DNA from: Streptomyces ureilyticus
Lineage (GTDB): Bacteria; Actinomycetota; Actinomycetes; Streptomycetales; Streptomycetaceae
Assembly: GCF_011045025.1 (NCBI RefSeq)
Contig: NZ_JAAKZX010000041.1
Location: 1-55,042 of the forward strand
Direction: 5' to 3'
DNA: 55,042 nt
Under the pieces are notes generated by a model. The model did not search any database. It saw nothing but the letters and a program-made list of their open reading frames with translations, and was not told the DNA's origin. Positions within the stretch are counted from its first letter, which is position 1, and every line of letters begins with the position of its first letter. Position numbers and translations under genes: made by a program. Shown here one piece after another: positions 8,581 to 16,655 of the stretch.

Positions 8581-9110
8581 CAGTGCCACTGTACGAGCTC
8601 GACGGGATCGCACCCGCCGTCCACCCGGACGCGTTCGTCGCGCCCTCCGTCGTACTGATCGGCGACGTTGTCATCGAGGCGGGCGCGTCGGTCTGGTACA
8701 ACGCGGTCCTGCGGGGCGACTACTCCCGCATCACAGTGCGCCGAGGAGCCAATGTGCAGGACGGCAGTGTGCTGCATGGACCACCCGATCTGCCCACGGA
8801 GATCGGTCCCGGCGCGACCGTGGGGCATCTGTGCGTCGTGCACGGCGCGGTCATCGGGGAAGAGGCACTGATCGGGAACGGCAGCACCGTGCTCGACGGT
8901 GCGCGGGTCGGGGCGCGGTCGCTCGTCGCCGCGCATTCGCTGGTACCGGCCGGTTCGGACTTCCCGGCGGAGGCCCTGGTGGCGGGTATTCCGGCGGTGG
9001 TCAAGCGGTCCATCGTCGGAACGACCGCCGAGCAGTGGATACTGAACAACCCAGGTGTGTATGAGGTGTTGGCGCGAAGACACGCCGCGGGAATCAAACC
9101 AGTTCGGTGA
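8577..9110 (+). CDS. Gamma-carbonic anhydrase-like hexapeptide-repeat protein (PaaY/CaiE type)
   Basis: A 177-residue left-handed beta-helix protein: repeated hexapeptide turns (VLIGDVVIEAGASVWYNAVL, IGPGATVGHLCVVHGAVIG, LIGNGSTVLDGARVGARSLV) and the three His residues that bind metal in this family (SVLH, VGH, VVHG). Family members include carbonic anhydrases and PaaY, a thioesterase that rescues CoA from dead-end intermediates of phenylacetate degradation. Because the gene is translationally coupled to the C-C hydrolase in a cluster with CoA ligase and CoA-transferase, a PaaY-like thioesterase role is attractive, but this is inference. GTG 8577 overlaps the previous stop; GTG 8583 is an alternative. 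Confidence 0.8.
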   Translation: MTVPLYELDGIAPAVHPDAFVAPSVVLIGDVVIEAGASVWYNAVLRGDYSRITVRRGANVQDGSVLHGPPDLPTEIGPGATVGHLCVVHGAVIGEEALIGNGSTVLDGARVGARSLVAAHSLVPAGSDFPAEALVAGIPAVVKRSIVGTTAEQWILNNPGVYEVLARRHAAGIKPVR

Positions 9111-9124
9111 GCATGGGCGGGAGC

Positions 9125-9163
9125 TGCCCCGGGATCGGTCCGATCAAGGCCGGTCCCGGGGCA
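9125..9163. terminator. Terminator-like hairpin after the hydrolase operon
   Basis: TGCCCCGGGATCGG pairs with CCGGTCCCGGGGCA across an 11-base loop (14-bp stem with one G-T pair). It lies 15 bases after the hexapeptide-protein stop and before the ferredoxin reductase gene. Confidence 0.65.
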
Positions 9164-9195
9164 ACTGCCGTTATCGGTGGCGTTCATGGCAATGA

Positions 9196-9212
9196 GTTCC
9201 AGTGACCGGCAC
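9196..9212. promoter_or_regulatory. IclR-type operator candidate (one mismatch)
   Basis: GTTCC-AGTGACC-GGCAC, one base off the consensus, 41 bp before the ferredoxin reductase start. It follows the terminator-like hairpin, so the reductase gene probably has its own promoter. Confidence 0.5.
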
Positions 9213-9253
9213 TCGACATTGTGGCCGCTGCCGGTAATTCCGACAGTGCATGC

Positions 9254-10462
9254 ATGACTGTTCTGATCATCGGCGCCTCGGTGGCGGGCGTGCGTACGGC
9301 GCAGGCTCTCCGGCAGGGGGGCTTCCAGGAGCGCATCACCCTCGTCGGCGAGGAGCGGCACCAGCCGTACGACAAGCCGGCCCTGTCCAAGGAGGTGCTG
9401 GCCCCCGACCGTGCGGGCGAGCCTCCCGTCCTGCTGACGAAACAGGAGGCCGACGAACGCGGCATCGAGCTGATGCTCGGCGTGAAGGCGGTCGGTCTCG
9501 ACCTCACCGAGCGGCGCGTGGCGACCGACGGGGGCGAGCGGTTGCCGTTCGACCGGCTGGTCCTCGCCACGGGGGTCACCCCGCGCACACTGCCGGGTAC
9601 CGGCGACCTCTCGGGCGTCCACACCCTTCGGACGGCCGACGACGCGTGGGCGCTGCGAGCCGAACTCGACCGTTCGCCCAGGGTGGTGGTCATCGGGGCC
9701 GGCTTCATCGGCGCCGAGTTCGCTGCAGCGGCCCGGGCGCGCGGGCTGGACGTCTGTGTCGTGGAAGCGCAGCCGATCCCCATGGCCCATCTGTTCGGTG
9801 AGCGGGTAGGTCGGATGCTGGCGGGCATTCACGCCATGAACGGCGTCGCGGTCGAGGCCGGCGTCGGATTCAGCAGCTTCACCGACGACGGACGGGGCCG
9901 GGTAACCGGTGTCGTCCTGGCCGACGGCCGCACCCTCCCTGCCGACCTGGTCGTCGTCGGCATCGGCGCACGTCCCGCCACGGACTGGCTGGAGTCCTCC
10001 GGGCTCGATCTCGCCAACGGGGTGGCCTGCGACAGCTGGCTGCGTGTCACGGGCGTGGGCGTGGGCGCGGTCTACGCCGCAGGTGACATCGCTCACCGGT
10101 ATCACCCGATGTGCGGCAAGTCGCTGCGCATCGAGCACTGGACCAATGCCGGGGAGCACGGGGAGATCGTCGCGGCCGACATCCTCGGGCAGCAGGCGCC
10201 ACGGGCCCAGGTGCCCTACGTCTGGTCCGACCAGTACGGTCAGCGCATCCAGATCGTCGGCAGGCCCGCTGAGGGCCGGCTGAGCGCGCTGCGAGGCGGC
10301 ATCGAAGACAGCGGGATGACCGCCGTCTACGCCGATGAGGCGGGGCGGGCCGTCGGCGCCCTGGTCGTCGATGATCCGCGCACCTTCATGTCCTGCCGCA
10401 AGGCGGTCGCCTCCGGGGCGCAGGTCAGTGACCTCGGCCTGGGCCTGCTGGAAGCCGCGTGA
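9254..10462 (+). CDS. Ferredoxin-NAD(P)+ reductase of a Rieske dioxygenase system
   Basis: Passes electrons from NADH through FAD to the Rieske ferredoxin (gene at 20369), which feeds the ring-hydroxylating dioxygenase. The 402-residue protein has the FAD-binding start TVLIIGASVAGVRTAQALR, the YDKPALSKEVL segment typical of HcaD/BphA4/rhodocoxin reductases, the NAD-binding motif VVIGAGFIGAEFA, and the second FAD motif VYAAGDIAH followed by RIEHWTNAGEHG. ATG 9254 is the natural family start, though no clear ribosome-binding site precedes it. It lies apart from the other dioxygenase genes, the same odd dispersion seen for the alpha and beta subunits. Confidence 0.92.
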   Translation: MTVLIIGASVAGVRTAQALRQGGFQERITLVGEERHQPYDKPALSKEVLAPDRAGEPPVLLTKQEADERGIELMLGVKAVGLDLTERRVATDGGERLPFDRLVLATGVTPRTLPGTGDLSGVHTLRTADDAWALRAELDRSPRVVVIGAGFIGAEFAAAARARGLDVCVVEAQPIPMAHLFGERVGRMLAGIHAMNGVAVEAGVGFSSFTDDGRGRVTGVVLADGRTLPADLVVVGIGARPATDWLESSGLDLANGVACDSWLRVTGVGVGAVYAAGDIAHRYHPMCGKSLRIEHWTNAGEHGEIVAADILGQQAPRAQVPYVWSDQYGQRIQIVGRPAEGRLSALRGGIEDSGMTAVYADEAGRAVGALVVDDPRTFMSCRKAVASGAQVSDLGLGLLEAA

Positions 10463-10491
10463 GTAGTGCGGGCCCACGAGGCCGCCGGGCT

Positions 10492-10508
10492 GTTCCAGCC
10501 GACGGAAC
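10492..10508. promoter_or_regulatory. IclR-type operator candidate (exact)
   Basis: GTTCC-AGCCGAC-GGAAC, exact match to GTTCC-N7-GGAAC, 64 bp before the CoA-transferase start. Its spacer is almost the same as that of the site at 15224. Confidence 0.7.
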
Positions 10509-10572
10509 CACCGCTGTCCGGTGGCCGCGGGCCGCGCGAAGGTGCAGGACACCGCTGACGGGAGGGTGAAAG

Positions 10573-12876
10573 ATGCTTCACGATGTCACCGTGGTCGAGG
10601 CCGGGAGCCGGGTCTCGACCATGTACTGCGGCAGGTTGCTAGCCGATGTCGGCGCCCGCGTGGTACGCCTTGAGCCGCGTGCCGGCGAACGGCCGACGGC
10701 GCAGGACGCCGGATACGAGGCCTACGTGAGTCATCTGCACCAGGGCAAGCGCGTGGTGCGGTGCGACTCCGATGAACTCGCGGACGCCAGGACCGCCGTC
10801 GCCCGGCTGGTGCCGGAACTCGCGACCGGCCCGGCCGTCGTGATCTGCGACGACGACCTGCCGGGATTCCGGGCGCTGGCGGAAGCCCTGCGCAGGGAGA
10901 ATCCGCGGCTGGTCGTCGTCACCGTTTCCGACTACGGGCTCGACGGCCCGTTCGCCAAGTTGCCGGCGACCGAGTTCACACTCCAGGCCGAGGCCGGCCT
11001 CACCGTGCTCCACCCCAGAGGGGACCGTCCGCCGGTCGCCAGCGGCGTGGAGTTTGGCGAGCTCACGGCCGGAGCGTGCGCGGCCGTGGGTGCGGTGTCA
11101 GCGCTGTTGAGCACCGAGGCCGGGGCGGCCTCGGCGATCGACGTCGACGTCTCGCGTTTCGAGGCGCTGGTCGGACTGCTCCAGTTCCCCTGGCTGTTCT
11201 CCCAGCTCTCTCCCCACACGCGCTACCCGATCCCGCAGAACCCCGTTCCCGGTGTCGAACGCGCGAAGGACGGCTGGGTGTGCGTCGTCGCCGTCACGGA
11301 CGCGCAGTGGAAGGCGTTCAAGGAGATGGCAAGGGTGCCCGAACTGGACGACTCCCGGTTCGACATGGTCTCGGACCGGCTGTACAACGGCACCGAGATC
11401 ACCCCGTTGGTCCGGCGGTTCACCGAGCGCCACACGGTCGAGGAGCTGACCGAGCTCGGTGTGCTCCACCGTGTGCCCGTGGTCCCGCTGACCTCGCCCG
11501 ACACGGTCGCCGAGCTGGCGCCGTACGCCGAGCGGAACTCCTTCGTACGGCATCCGGAAGCCGGCTTCCTACAGCCTGCACCGCCGTTCCGGATCTCGCG
11601 CCCGAGCGTGCGGACTCCCGCTGCGGCCACTGCCGAGGCGGACCCCGCGCAGCCTCTGAAGGGCCTGCGCGTCGTGGAGTTCGGCACCTTCCAGGCGGGG
11701 CCCCTGGCCACGGCCCATCTCGCCTCCCTGGGCGCCGAGGTGATCAAGGTGGAGGCGGTGAACCGCCCCGACGCCATGCGCTTCTCGGGCAATCCCATGA
11801 CCGTGAACCGCTCGTGGGAGCGCGCAGGCCCCTTCCTCGGCCCCAACATCGGCAAGCGGGAGGTCACACTGGACCTCTCCGACGCCAAGGGCCTGGACCT
11901 GGCAAAGCGGTTGATCGCCACCGCGCACGTGGTGCTGGAGAACTACACGCCTCGCGTGCTTGACGACCGGGGACTGGACTTCGACGGCATGCGCGAGGTC
12001 AACCCGGACCTCATCGTCGTCCGCATGCCCGCATGGGGGCTCACGGGCAGCTGGCATAACCGCCCGGGGTTCACCTACACCGCCGAAGCGGCCGCAGGGG
12101 TCACCCAGATGACCGGGTACGAGGACGGCGAACCGGTTGTCACCGGCACGGTCACCGACCCGTTCTCCGCGCACCTAGCGTCGTTGGTACTGCTGACGGC
12201 GATCCGGCGGCGCCGCCGTACCGGCGAGGCCGTGTGCGCGGAGCTGGCGCTGGGCGATGTCGCCATACAGCTGACCGCCCGCCCGGTGATCGAAGCGTCG
12301 GCCACTGGAGAGCCGCGCACACGTGCCGGTAACAGATCCCCGCTCGCGATCCCGCAGGGGATGTACCCGTGCGCCGACGACGACTGGATCGCGATCTCCG
12401 TCACGACCGACGCGCAGTGGATAGCCCTGTGCCGTGTCCTGGGCCGCGACGACTGGGCCGCCGACGCGGAGTTCGCGACGGCCGAAGGACGCCGCGAACG
12501 GCATGCGCAGCTCGACGACGGCCTTGCCCACGCGTGTGCCGGGGAGCCCGCCGAAAAGATCGTGGCGGCCCTTCGTTCCGCGGGGGTGCCCGCGGCCGTC
12601 ATGGCCGTCGGTCTGGATCTCGCCGACCACCCTCAACTCGTTCATCGGCAGCGGCCGTTCCCGGTGCACCATGCGGTCGCCGGTACGGTGCGACACCTCG
12701 CACCGGCCATGCGCTTCTCCCACGCCCCCCGTCCGCCGGCCGTGGGCCCCGCCCCGCTGTTCGGCCAGGACAACGAGGCCGTGCTGACCGAACTCGGGTG
12801 CACCGAGGCGGAGATACGGGAGCTCGCCGAAAAGCGTCTGGTGGGCGACAGCCCGTACGGAATCACGCACAAATGA
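10573..12876 (+). CDS. Tandem family III (CaiB/BaiF) CoA-transferase, fused two-domain protein
   Basis: Family III enzymes move CoA between carboxylic acids. This 767-residue protein holds two complete CaiB-type domains: residues about 1-350 (VVEAGSRVSTMYCGRLLADV, then NPRLVVVTVSDYGLDGPF) and about 360-760 (LRVVEFGTFQAGPLATAHLA, NPDLIVVRMPAWGLTGSW). Usual members have one domain of about 400 residues and work as interlocked dimers; a fusion of two may form this dimer within one chain. In domain 2 an Asp (TDPFSA) is near the expected catalytic position; in domain 1 a Glu (FGELTAG) seems to stand there, so domain 1 may be non-catalytic. GGGAGGG precedes ATG 10573. It overlaps the acyl-CoA ligase start by four bases. 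Confidence 0.88.
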   Translation: MLHDVTVVEAGSRVSTMYCGRLLADVGARVVRLEPRAGERPTAQDAGYEAYVSHLHQGKRVVRCDSDELADARTAVARLVPELATGPAVVICDDDLPGFRALAEALRRENPRLVVVTVSDYGLDGPFAKLPATEFTLQAEAGLTVLHPRGDRPPVASGVEFGELTAGACAAVGAVSALLSTEAGAASAIDVDVSRFEALVGLLQFPWLFSQLSPHTRYPIPQNPVPGVERAKDGWVCVVAVTDAQWKAFKEMARVPELDDSRFDMVSDRLYNGTEITPLVRRFTERHTVEELTELGVLHRVPVVPLTSPDTVAELAPYAERNSFVRHPEAGFLQPAPPFRISRPSVRTPAAATAEADPAQPLKGLRVVEFGTFQAGPLATAHLASLGAEVIKVEAVNRPDAMRFSGNPMTVNRSWERAGPFLGPNIGKREVTLDLSDAKGLDLAKRLIATAHVVLENYTPRVLDDRGLDFDGMREVNPDLIVVRMPAWGLTGSWHNRPGFTYTAEAAAGVTQMTGYEDGEPVVTGTVTDPFSAHLASLVLLTAIRRRRRTGEAVCAELALGDVAIQLTARPVIEASATGEPRTRAGNRSPLAIPQGMYPCADDDWIAISVTTDAQWIALCRVLGRDDWAADAEFATAEGRRERHAQLDDGLAHACAGEPAEKIVAALRSAGVPAAVMAVGLDLADHPQLVHRQRPFPVHHAVAGTVRHLAPAMRFSHAPRPPAVGPAPLFGQDNEAVLTELGCTEAEIRELAEKRLVGDSPYGITHK

Positions 12877-14402
12877 CGCACATTCCCGAAGATACGGCCG
12901 CACTTGCGGCGATCTGCCGCACGTGGGCGACACGCACACCCGAAGCTGCCTGTCTCACCTACGACGGTGTGACCCGGAACTGGCGCGAGGTGTACGAACG
13001 CAGTTGCCGTGTCGCACAGGGGCTCGCCGGTTCCGCGCCGGGTGCGAGGGAGCGGGTGCTCTACCTGGGCCGCAACAGGCCCGAGTTCTTCGAGGTCCTG
13101 TTCGGTGCGTCGATGGCGGGTTGGGTGAGCGTCGCCGCGAACTGGCGGCTCGCCCCGCCGGAGTTGCTCTTCGTGGTCAACAACGCGCGCCCCAGAGTGC
13201 TGTTCGTCTCGGAGGATCTCGTCGGCAAGCTCACCCCTGTCCGGGACGAGCTTACGACGGTGGAAACCGTCGTGGTCATCGGGGACGAGACCGACGACTA
13301 CGAGAAATGGCTTCTCTGCCAGAACCCGCAGGAGCCCCCTGCCGTGACCACGGACTCCGATCCAGCGTTCATGATGTACACCTCCGGCACGACTGGAGTG
13401 CCCAAGGCCGCGCTGTTCGACGGCCGGGCCGTGCGCGCGACGTTCAGCGCCGCCGGCGTCATGGGCGTCACCCAAAAATCCGTTCTGCTGGCGGCGCTTC
13501 CCCTCTTCCACGCCGCAGGGCTGAACACAGCGATCGCGGCACTGGCCGTCGGGGCCCACTGCGTGCTGTCCGCCGATGCCAAACCCCGCTCGGTGCTGGA
13601 AGTCGTGGAACGCCACCGGGTGACCACGACCATGGTCGTGCCCGCGGTTCTGCAGGCCCTCCAGGACGAGGACGTCGACCACTACGACCTCTCCGCCCTC
13701 GACACCATCGCCTATGCCGGCTCTCCCATGGACCCCGACCTGCTGCGGACCTGCCTGCGCCGCTTCCGCTGCAAGTTCCTCCAGTTCTACGGCTCGACGG
13801 AGACCATCGGCATCACGGTGCTGCCTCCCGAGGACCACGATCTGGCCGACACCGACGGCAGACTGGGCTCGGCCGGGCTCCCACTTCCCGAAGTGACGGT
13901 ACGGGTCGTCGATCCCCTGACGGAGAAGGACGTCGCCGAAGGCGTGGTGGGCGAGGTCTGGGCGAAGACACCGACGGCGATGTCCGCGTACTGGGAGGCC
14001 CCGGAGGAGACGGCACATGTTCTCGCCCCGGACGGGTTCCTGCGCACCGGCGACGCCGGGTTCCTGCGCGGTGGCTATCTCCATCTGTGCGACCGGCTCA
14101 AGGACGTCATCATCACGGGCGGCGAGAACGTGTACCCGACCGAGGTGGAGCACGTCCTCTCGACTCACCCGGGGATCGCCGAGGTCGCGGTGATCGGGGC
14201 CCCCTCCCGCCGGTGGGGCGAGACGGTGCGGGCCGTCGTCGTACGGGCGCCCGCACAGCCCTCGCTGACAGAGGGCGAGGTCATTTCGTACGCCAAGGAA
14301 TACCTCGCGGGCTACAAGAGCCCGACCGTGGTGGATTTCGTGGCGCAGCTCCCGAGGAACGCCTCGGGAAAAGTACTCAAGAGCAAGTTGCGTGAGCCAT
14401 AG
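12873..14402 (+). CDS. Acyl/aryl-CoA ligase (AMP-dependent synthetase)
   Basis: Activates a carboxylic acid to its CoA thioester with ATP, through an acyl-adenylate. The 509-residue protein carries the P-loop-like MMYTSGTTGVPKAALF, the adenylate motif YGSTETIGI, the hinge LRTGDAGFL and DRLKDVIITGGENVYPTEVE, and the catalytic Lys in NASGKVLKSKL. ATG 12873 overlaps the CoA-transferase stop (ATGA), so both are made together: one enzyme could load CoA on the growth substrate and the other recycle it onto new substrate. The exact acid cannot be told from motifs. Confidence 0.93.
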   Translation: MTHIPEDTAALAAICRTWATRTPEAACLTYDGVTRNWREVYERSCRVAQGLAGSAPGARERVLYLGRNRPEFFEVLFGASMAGWVSVAANWRLAPPELLFVVNNARPRVLFVSEDLVGKLTPVRDELTTVETVVVIGDETDDYEKWLLCQNPQEPPAVTTDSDPAFMMYTSGTTGVPKAALFDGRAVRATFSAAGVMGVTQKSVLLAALPLFHAAGLNTAIAALAVGAHCVLSADAKPRSVLEVVERHRVTTTMVVPAVLQALQDEDVDHYDLSALDTIAYAGSPMDPDLLRTCLRRFRCKFLQFYGSTETIGITVLPPEDHDLADTDGRLGSAGLPLPEVTVRVVDPLTEKDVAEGVVGEVWAKTPTAMSAYWEAPEETAHVLAPDGFLRTGDAGFLRGGYLHLCDRLKDVIITGGENVYPTEVEHVLSTHPGIAEVAVIGAPSRRWGETVRAVVVRAPAQPSLTEGEVISYAKEYLAGYKSPTVVDFVAQLPRNASGKVLKSKLREP

Positions 14403-14430
14403 AACGTGGCCGCCATGGAGGTACATGCGC

Positions 14431-15192
14431 ATGGACATCGCATTTCCGCGGATCGAGCCGAGTGTTGCGGAGGACTCGTTCAGGCATGGATCAGGTAGGT
14501 CGCTGCCGGTGGCCCGGATCGAGCTCGGCGGTGTCCCGAGAGGCGCGGCGATCGTGCTCTGCGACGCTGGCGCCCTGGAACGGGACGCCGCCGGGTTCAT
14601 GAACGGACTGGCCGAGCACGGATACGAGTCCGTCGCCGTCGACCTGTCGCCCACCGGTGGCGACCCGACCGGCACGACCGACCGGGATCTGGTGAGCGAC
14701 GTCGCCGTGCTGGTGGGGCGGTTGGGTGAACGCGGCTGGTCGCCGGCGCAGGTGGGCCTCGTCGGCTACGGCTTCGGGGGCCGGACGGCACTCTTGGCCA
14801 CCGCCGAGTTCGCACTCGGCGCGGCGGTGAGCATCGCCCCGTCCGGAGTGGCGGACGCATGGTCCGACGCCCTGCCGCCGCTGATCCAAGTGGCCCGGCA
14901 CGTCCGGACGCCGTGGCTCGGACTGTTCGGTCAGCAGGACCCCGGTGCCCCTGCGGACGTCCTGGCCAGGCTGGGCTCGTACCTGGGCGGCTCGCCGGCC
15001 CACACGGAAGTGGTCACCTATCCGGGCGTCGCCCGGGATTTCTATCGCGACGCCCGCGAGACCCTGGCGCACGTGGCCTCTTTCGACGCGTGGCAGCGAA
15101 CCATCGAGTGGCTCGATCGGCGCGTGGTGCCGCGGCCCACGCCATTGGCCGCGGAATGGCAAAGGCGTGTCGCAAGCGCGGCCCGCGCGTAA
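14431..15192 (+). CDS. Dienelactone hydrolase-like protein lacking the catalytic residues
   Basis: A 253-residue alpha/beta hydrolase-fold protein of dienelactone hydrolase type (GFMNGLAEHGYESVAVDLSP, then LVGYGFGGRTALL, then WLGLFGQQDPGAP). The nucleophile elbow reads G-Y-G-F-G-G, with Gly114 where Cys or Ser is needed, and the usual 'HGF' near the end reads RDF. Two of three triad residues are thus replaced, so hydrolase activity is unlikely. The frame is intact and the gene follows the ligase by 28 bases, so the protein is probably still made; it might bind an intermediate or a partner. I chose ATG 14431, eight bases after GGAGGT; ATG 14425 is too close to it. Confidence 0.75.
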   Translation: MDIAFPRIEPSVAEDSFRHGSGRSLPVARIELGGVPRGAAIVLCDAGALERDAAGFMNGLAEHGYESVAVDLSPTGGDPTGTTDRDLVSDVAVLVGRLGERGWSPAQVGLVGYGFGGRTALLATAEFALGAAVSIAPSGVADAWSDALPPLIQVARHVRTPWLGLFGQQDPGAPADVLARLGSYLGGSPAHTEVVTYPGVARDFYRDARETLAHVASFDAWQRTIEWLDRRVVPRPTPLAAEWQRRVASAARA

Positions 15193-15223
15193 TTCCTTTC
15201 ACTTCTGTGAATTCGACGCCCCG

Positions 15224-15240
15224 GTTCCAGCCGCCGGAAC
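15224..15240. promoter_or_regulatory. IclR-type operator candidate (exact) within a longer dyad
   Basis: GTTCC-AGCCGCC-GGAAC, exact consensus, extended to ten-base arms (CCCCGGTTCC and GGAACCGGGG). It lies 65 bp before the dioxygenase alpha gene. Confidence 0.7.
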
Positions 15241-15305
15241 CGGGGGGAGCGCCACATGCAGCTCCACGGCACGGTGCCATTGGGACAGGAAAGGACGGAC
15301 TACAG

Positions 15306-16625
15306 GTGTCTGAATACATCGAGGTCGACCAGGAAATCCCCCGCTTCAGGGTGAACCGGAAGGTCATGACGGATCCGGCTGTGTTCGCCGTGGAGCGCGA
15401 GCGCATCTTCGACCACAGCTGGCTCTACATCGGTCACGAGACCGAACTCGCCAAGCCCAACGACTACGTCACCCGAACCGTGGCCGGGCGGCCGTTGATC
15501 CTGGCCCGGGACGCCAAGGGGAAGGTGAGGGTCTGGGTCAACTCCTGCCCCCACCGCGGTGCGATGCTGTGCCGTGAGCCGAAGGGCAACGCTCGCTTCA
15601 TGACCTGCTTCTACCACGGCTGGAGCTTCAACAACTCGGGCGAGGTCGTCTCGATCCCCGACGACGCGGGCTACGGGGCCGGCTTCGAGCGACCGGGGCT
15701 GGCGGCTCCCGCGAAGGTCGGCTCCTACCGCGGTTTCGTCTTCGTCAGCTTCGATCCGGACATCGTCGATCTCCCCACCTACCTGGCGGGCGCCAAGGAG
15801 TACCTGGACCTGGTGTCCGACCAGTCCGAGGTCGGCATGAGGGTCCTGCCAGGCACGCACGAGTACTCGGTGAAGGCCAACTGGAAGCTCCTGACGGAGA
15901 ACAGTTACGACGGCTACCACCTCGTCTCCACCCACCAACGCTATCTGGAGATGATCACCGCCGCCCACGGCAAGGCCGACATCTCCTTCGCCTCGAACTC
16001 CATAGCCGTCAACCTGGGCGGTGGCCACGCCGTCATGGCCGGCACTCCCGCGAGCGGCGCCGCGCTGGGACGGCCGCTGTCCGAGGAGGCCAAACACGAG
16101 AAGGCCGAACACTTCGAGCGGCTCCGTCAGACGCACGGCGACGCGTGGGTGGATCGCATGGGCGGCACCCGCAACCTGGTGATCTTCCCCAACCTGGTGG
16201 TCATCGACCTGGTCATGGGCGTGCTGATCCGCAGGATCGAGCCCGTCACGCCCGACTACATGGAAGTCAGTGCCTGGCAGCTGGTGCCACCGGAGGAGGG
16301 CGAGGAACTGCACAGGCAGCGCCTGGACAACTTCCTCACCTTCTGGGGTCCGGGCGGACTCGCCTCGCCCGACGACGTGGAGGCACTGGAGACGTGCCAG
16401 CGGTCCTACGCGGCCCAGCGGGAACTGCCCTGGTCCGACATCTCCCGTGGGATGCACACGCCTCACAAGGGGATGAACGGCGAATACCAGATGCGCACGT
16501 GGTGGCGCCGCTGGCACGAGCTGGTCGCGGGGGAGGCGCTCCCCGAAGAACCGCAGGCCCCGCTTCCGGACTTCTTCGCCGGACAGCGGCAGCGGCCGGC
16601 CTCCGCGACCGCAGAGGCCAAGTAG
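15306..16625 (+). CDS. Rieske non-heme iron aromatic ring-hydroxylating dioxygenase, alpha subunit
   Basis: Catalytic subunit that adds both atoms of O2 to an aromatic ring, giving a cis-dihydrodiol. In the 439-residue protein the Rieske cluster ligands are Cys81, His83, Cys101 and His104 (CPHRGAMLC ... CFYHGW). The mononuclear iron site is in ENSYDGYHLVSTH, with His205 and His210 as ligands and Asp202 as the electron bridge. The length is typical. The start is GTG 15306, after AGGAAAGGA. Two acyl-CoA dehydrogenase genes stand between this gene and its beta subunit at 19024, an arrangement I do not know from hca, bph or ben clusters. The reductase is at 9254 and the ferredoxin at 20369. Confidence 0.95.
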   Translation: MSEYIEVDQEIPRFRVNRKVMTDPAVFAVERERIFDHSWLYIGHETELAKPNDYVTRTVAGRPLILARDAKGKVRVWVNSCPHRGAMLCREPKGNARFMTCFYHGWSFNNSGEVVSIPDDAGYGAGFERPGLAAPAKVGSYRGFVFVSFDPDIVDLPTYLAGAKEYLDLVSDQSEVGMRVLPGTHEYSVKANWKLLTENSYDGYHLVSTHQRYLEMITAAHGKADISFASNSIAVNLGGGHAVMAGTPASGAALGRPLSEEAKHEKAEHFERLRQTHGDAWVDRMGGTRNLVIFPNLVVIDLVMGVLIRRIEPVTPDYMEVSAWQLVPPEEGEELHRQRLDNFLTFWGPGGLASPDDVEALETCQRSYAAQRELPWSDISRGMHTPHKGMNGEYQMRTWWRRWHELVAGEALPEEPQAPLPDFFAGQRQRPASATAEAK

Positions 16626-16655
16626 CCCCCTCCAACCGAAAGCAGAGAGTCGATC

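Noticed and set aside
8720..10552. Open minus-strand frame of 610 codons opposite the hexapeptide and ferredoxin reductase genes
   Set aside because: Antisense shadow of genes with clear motifs; no recognisable domain and no ribosome-binding site.
12642..14675. Open minus-strand frame of 677 codons opposite the acyl-CoA ligase
   Set aside because: Antisense shadow; the plus strand carries all adenylate-forming enzyme motifs.
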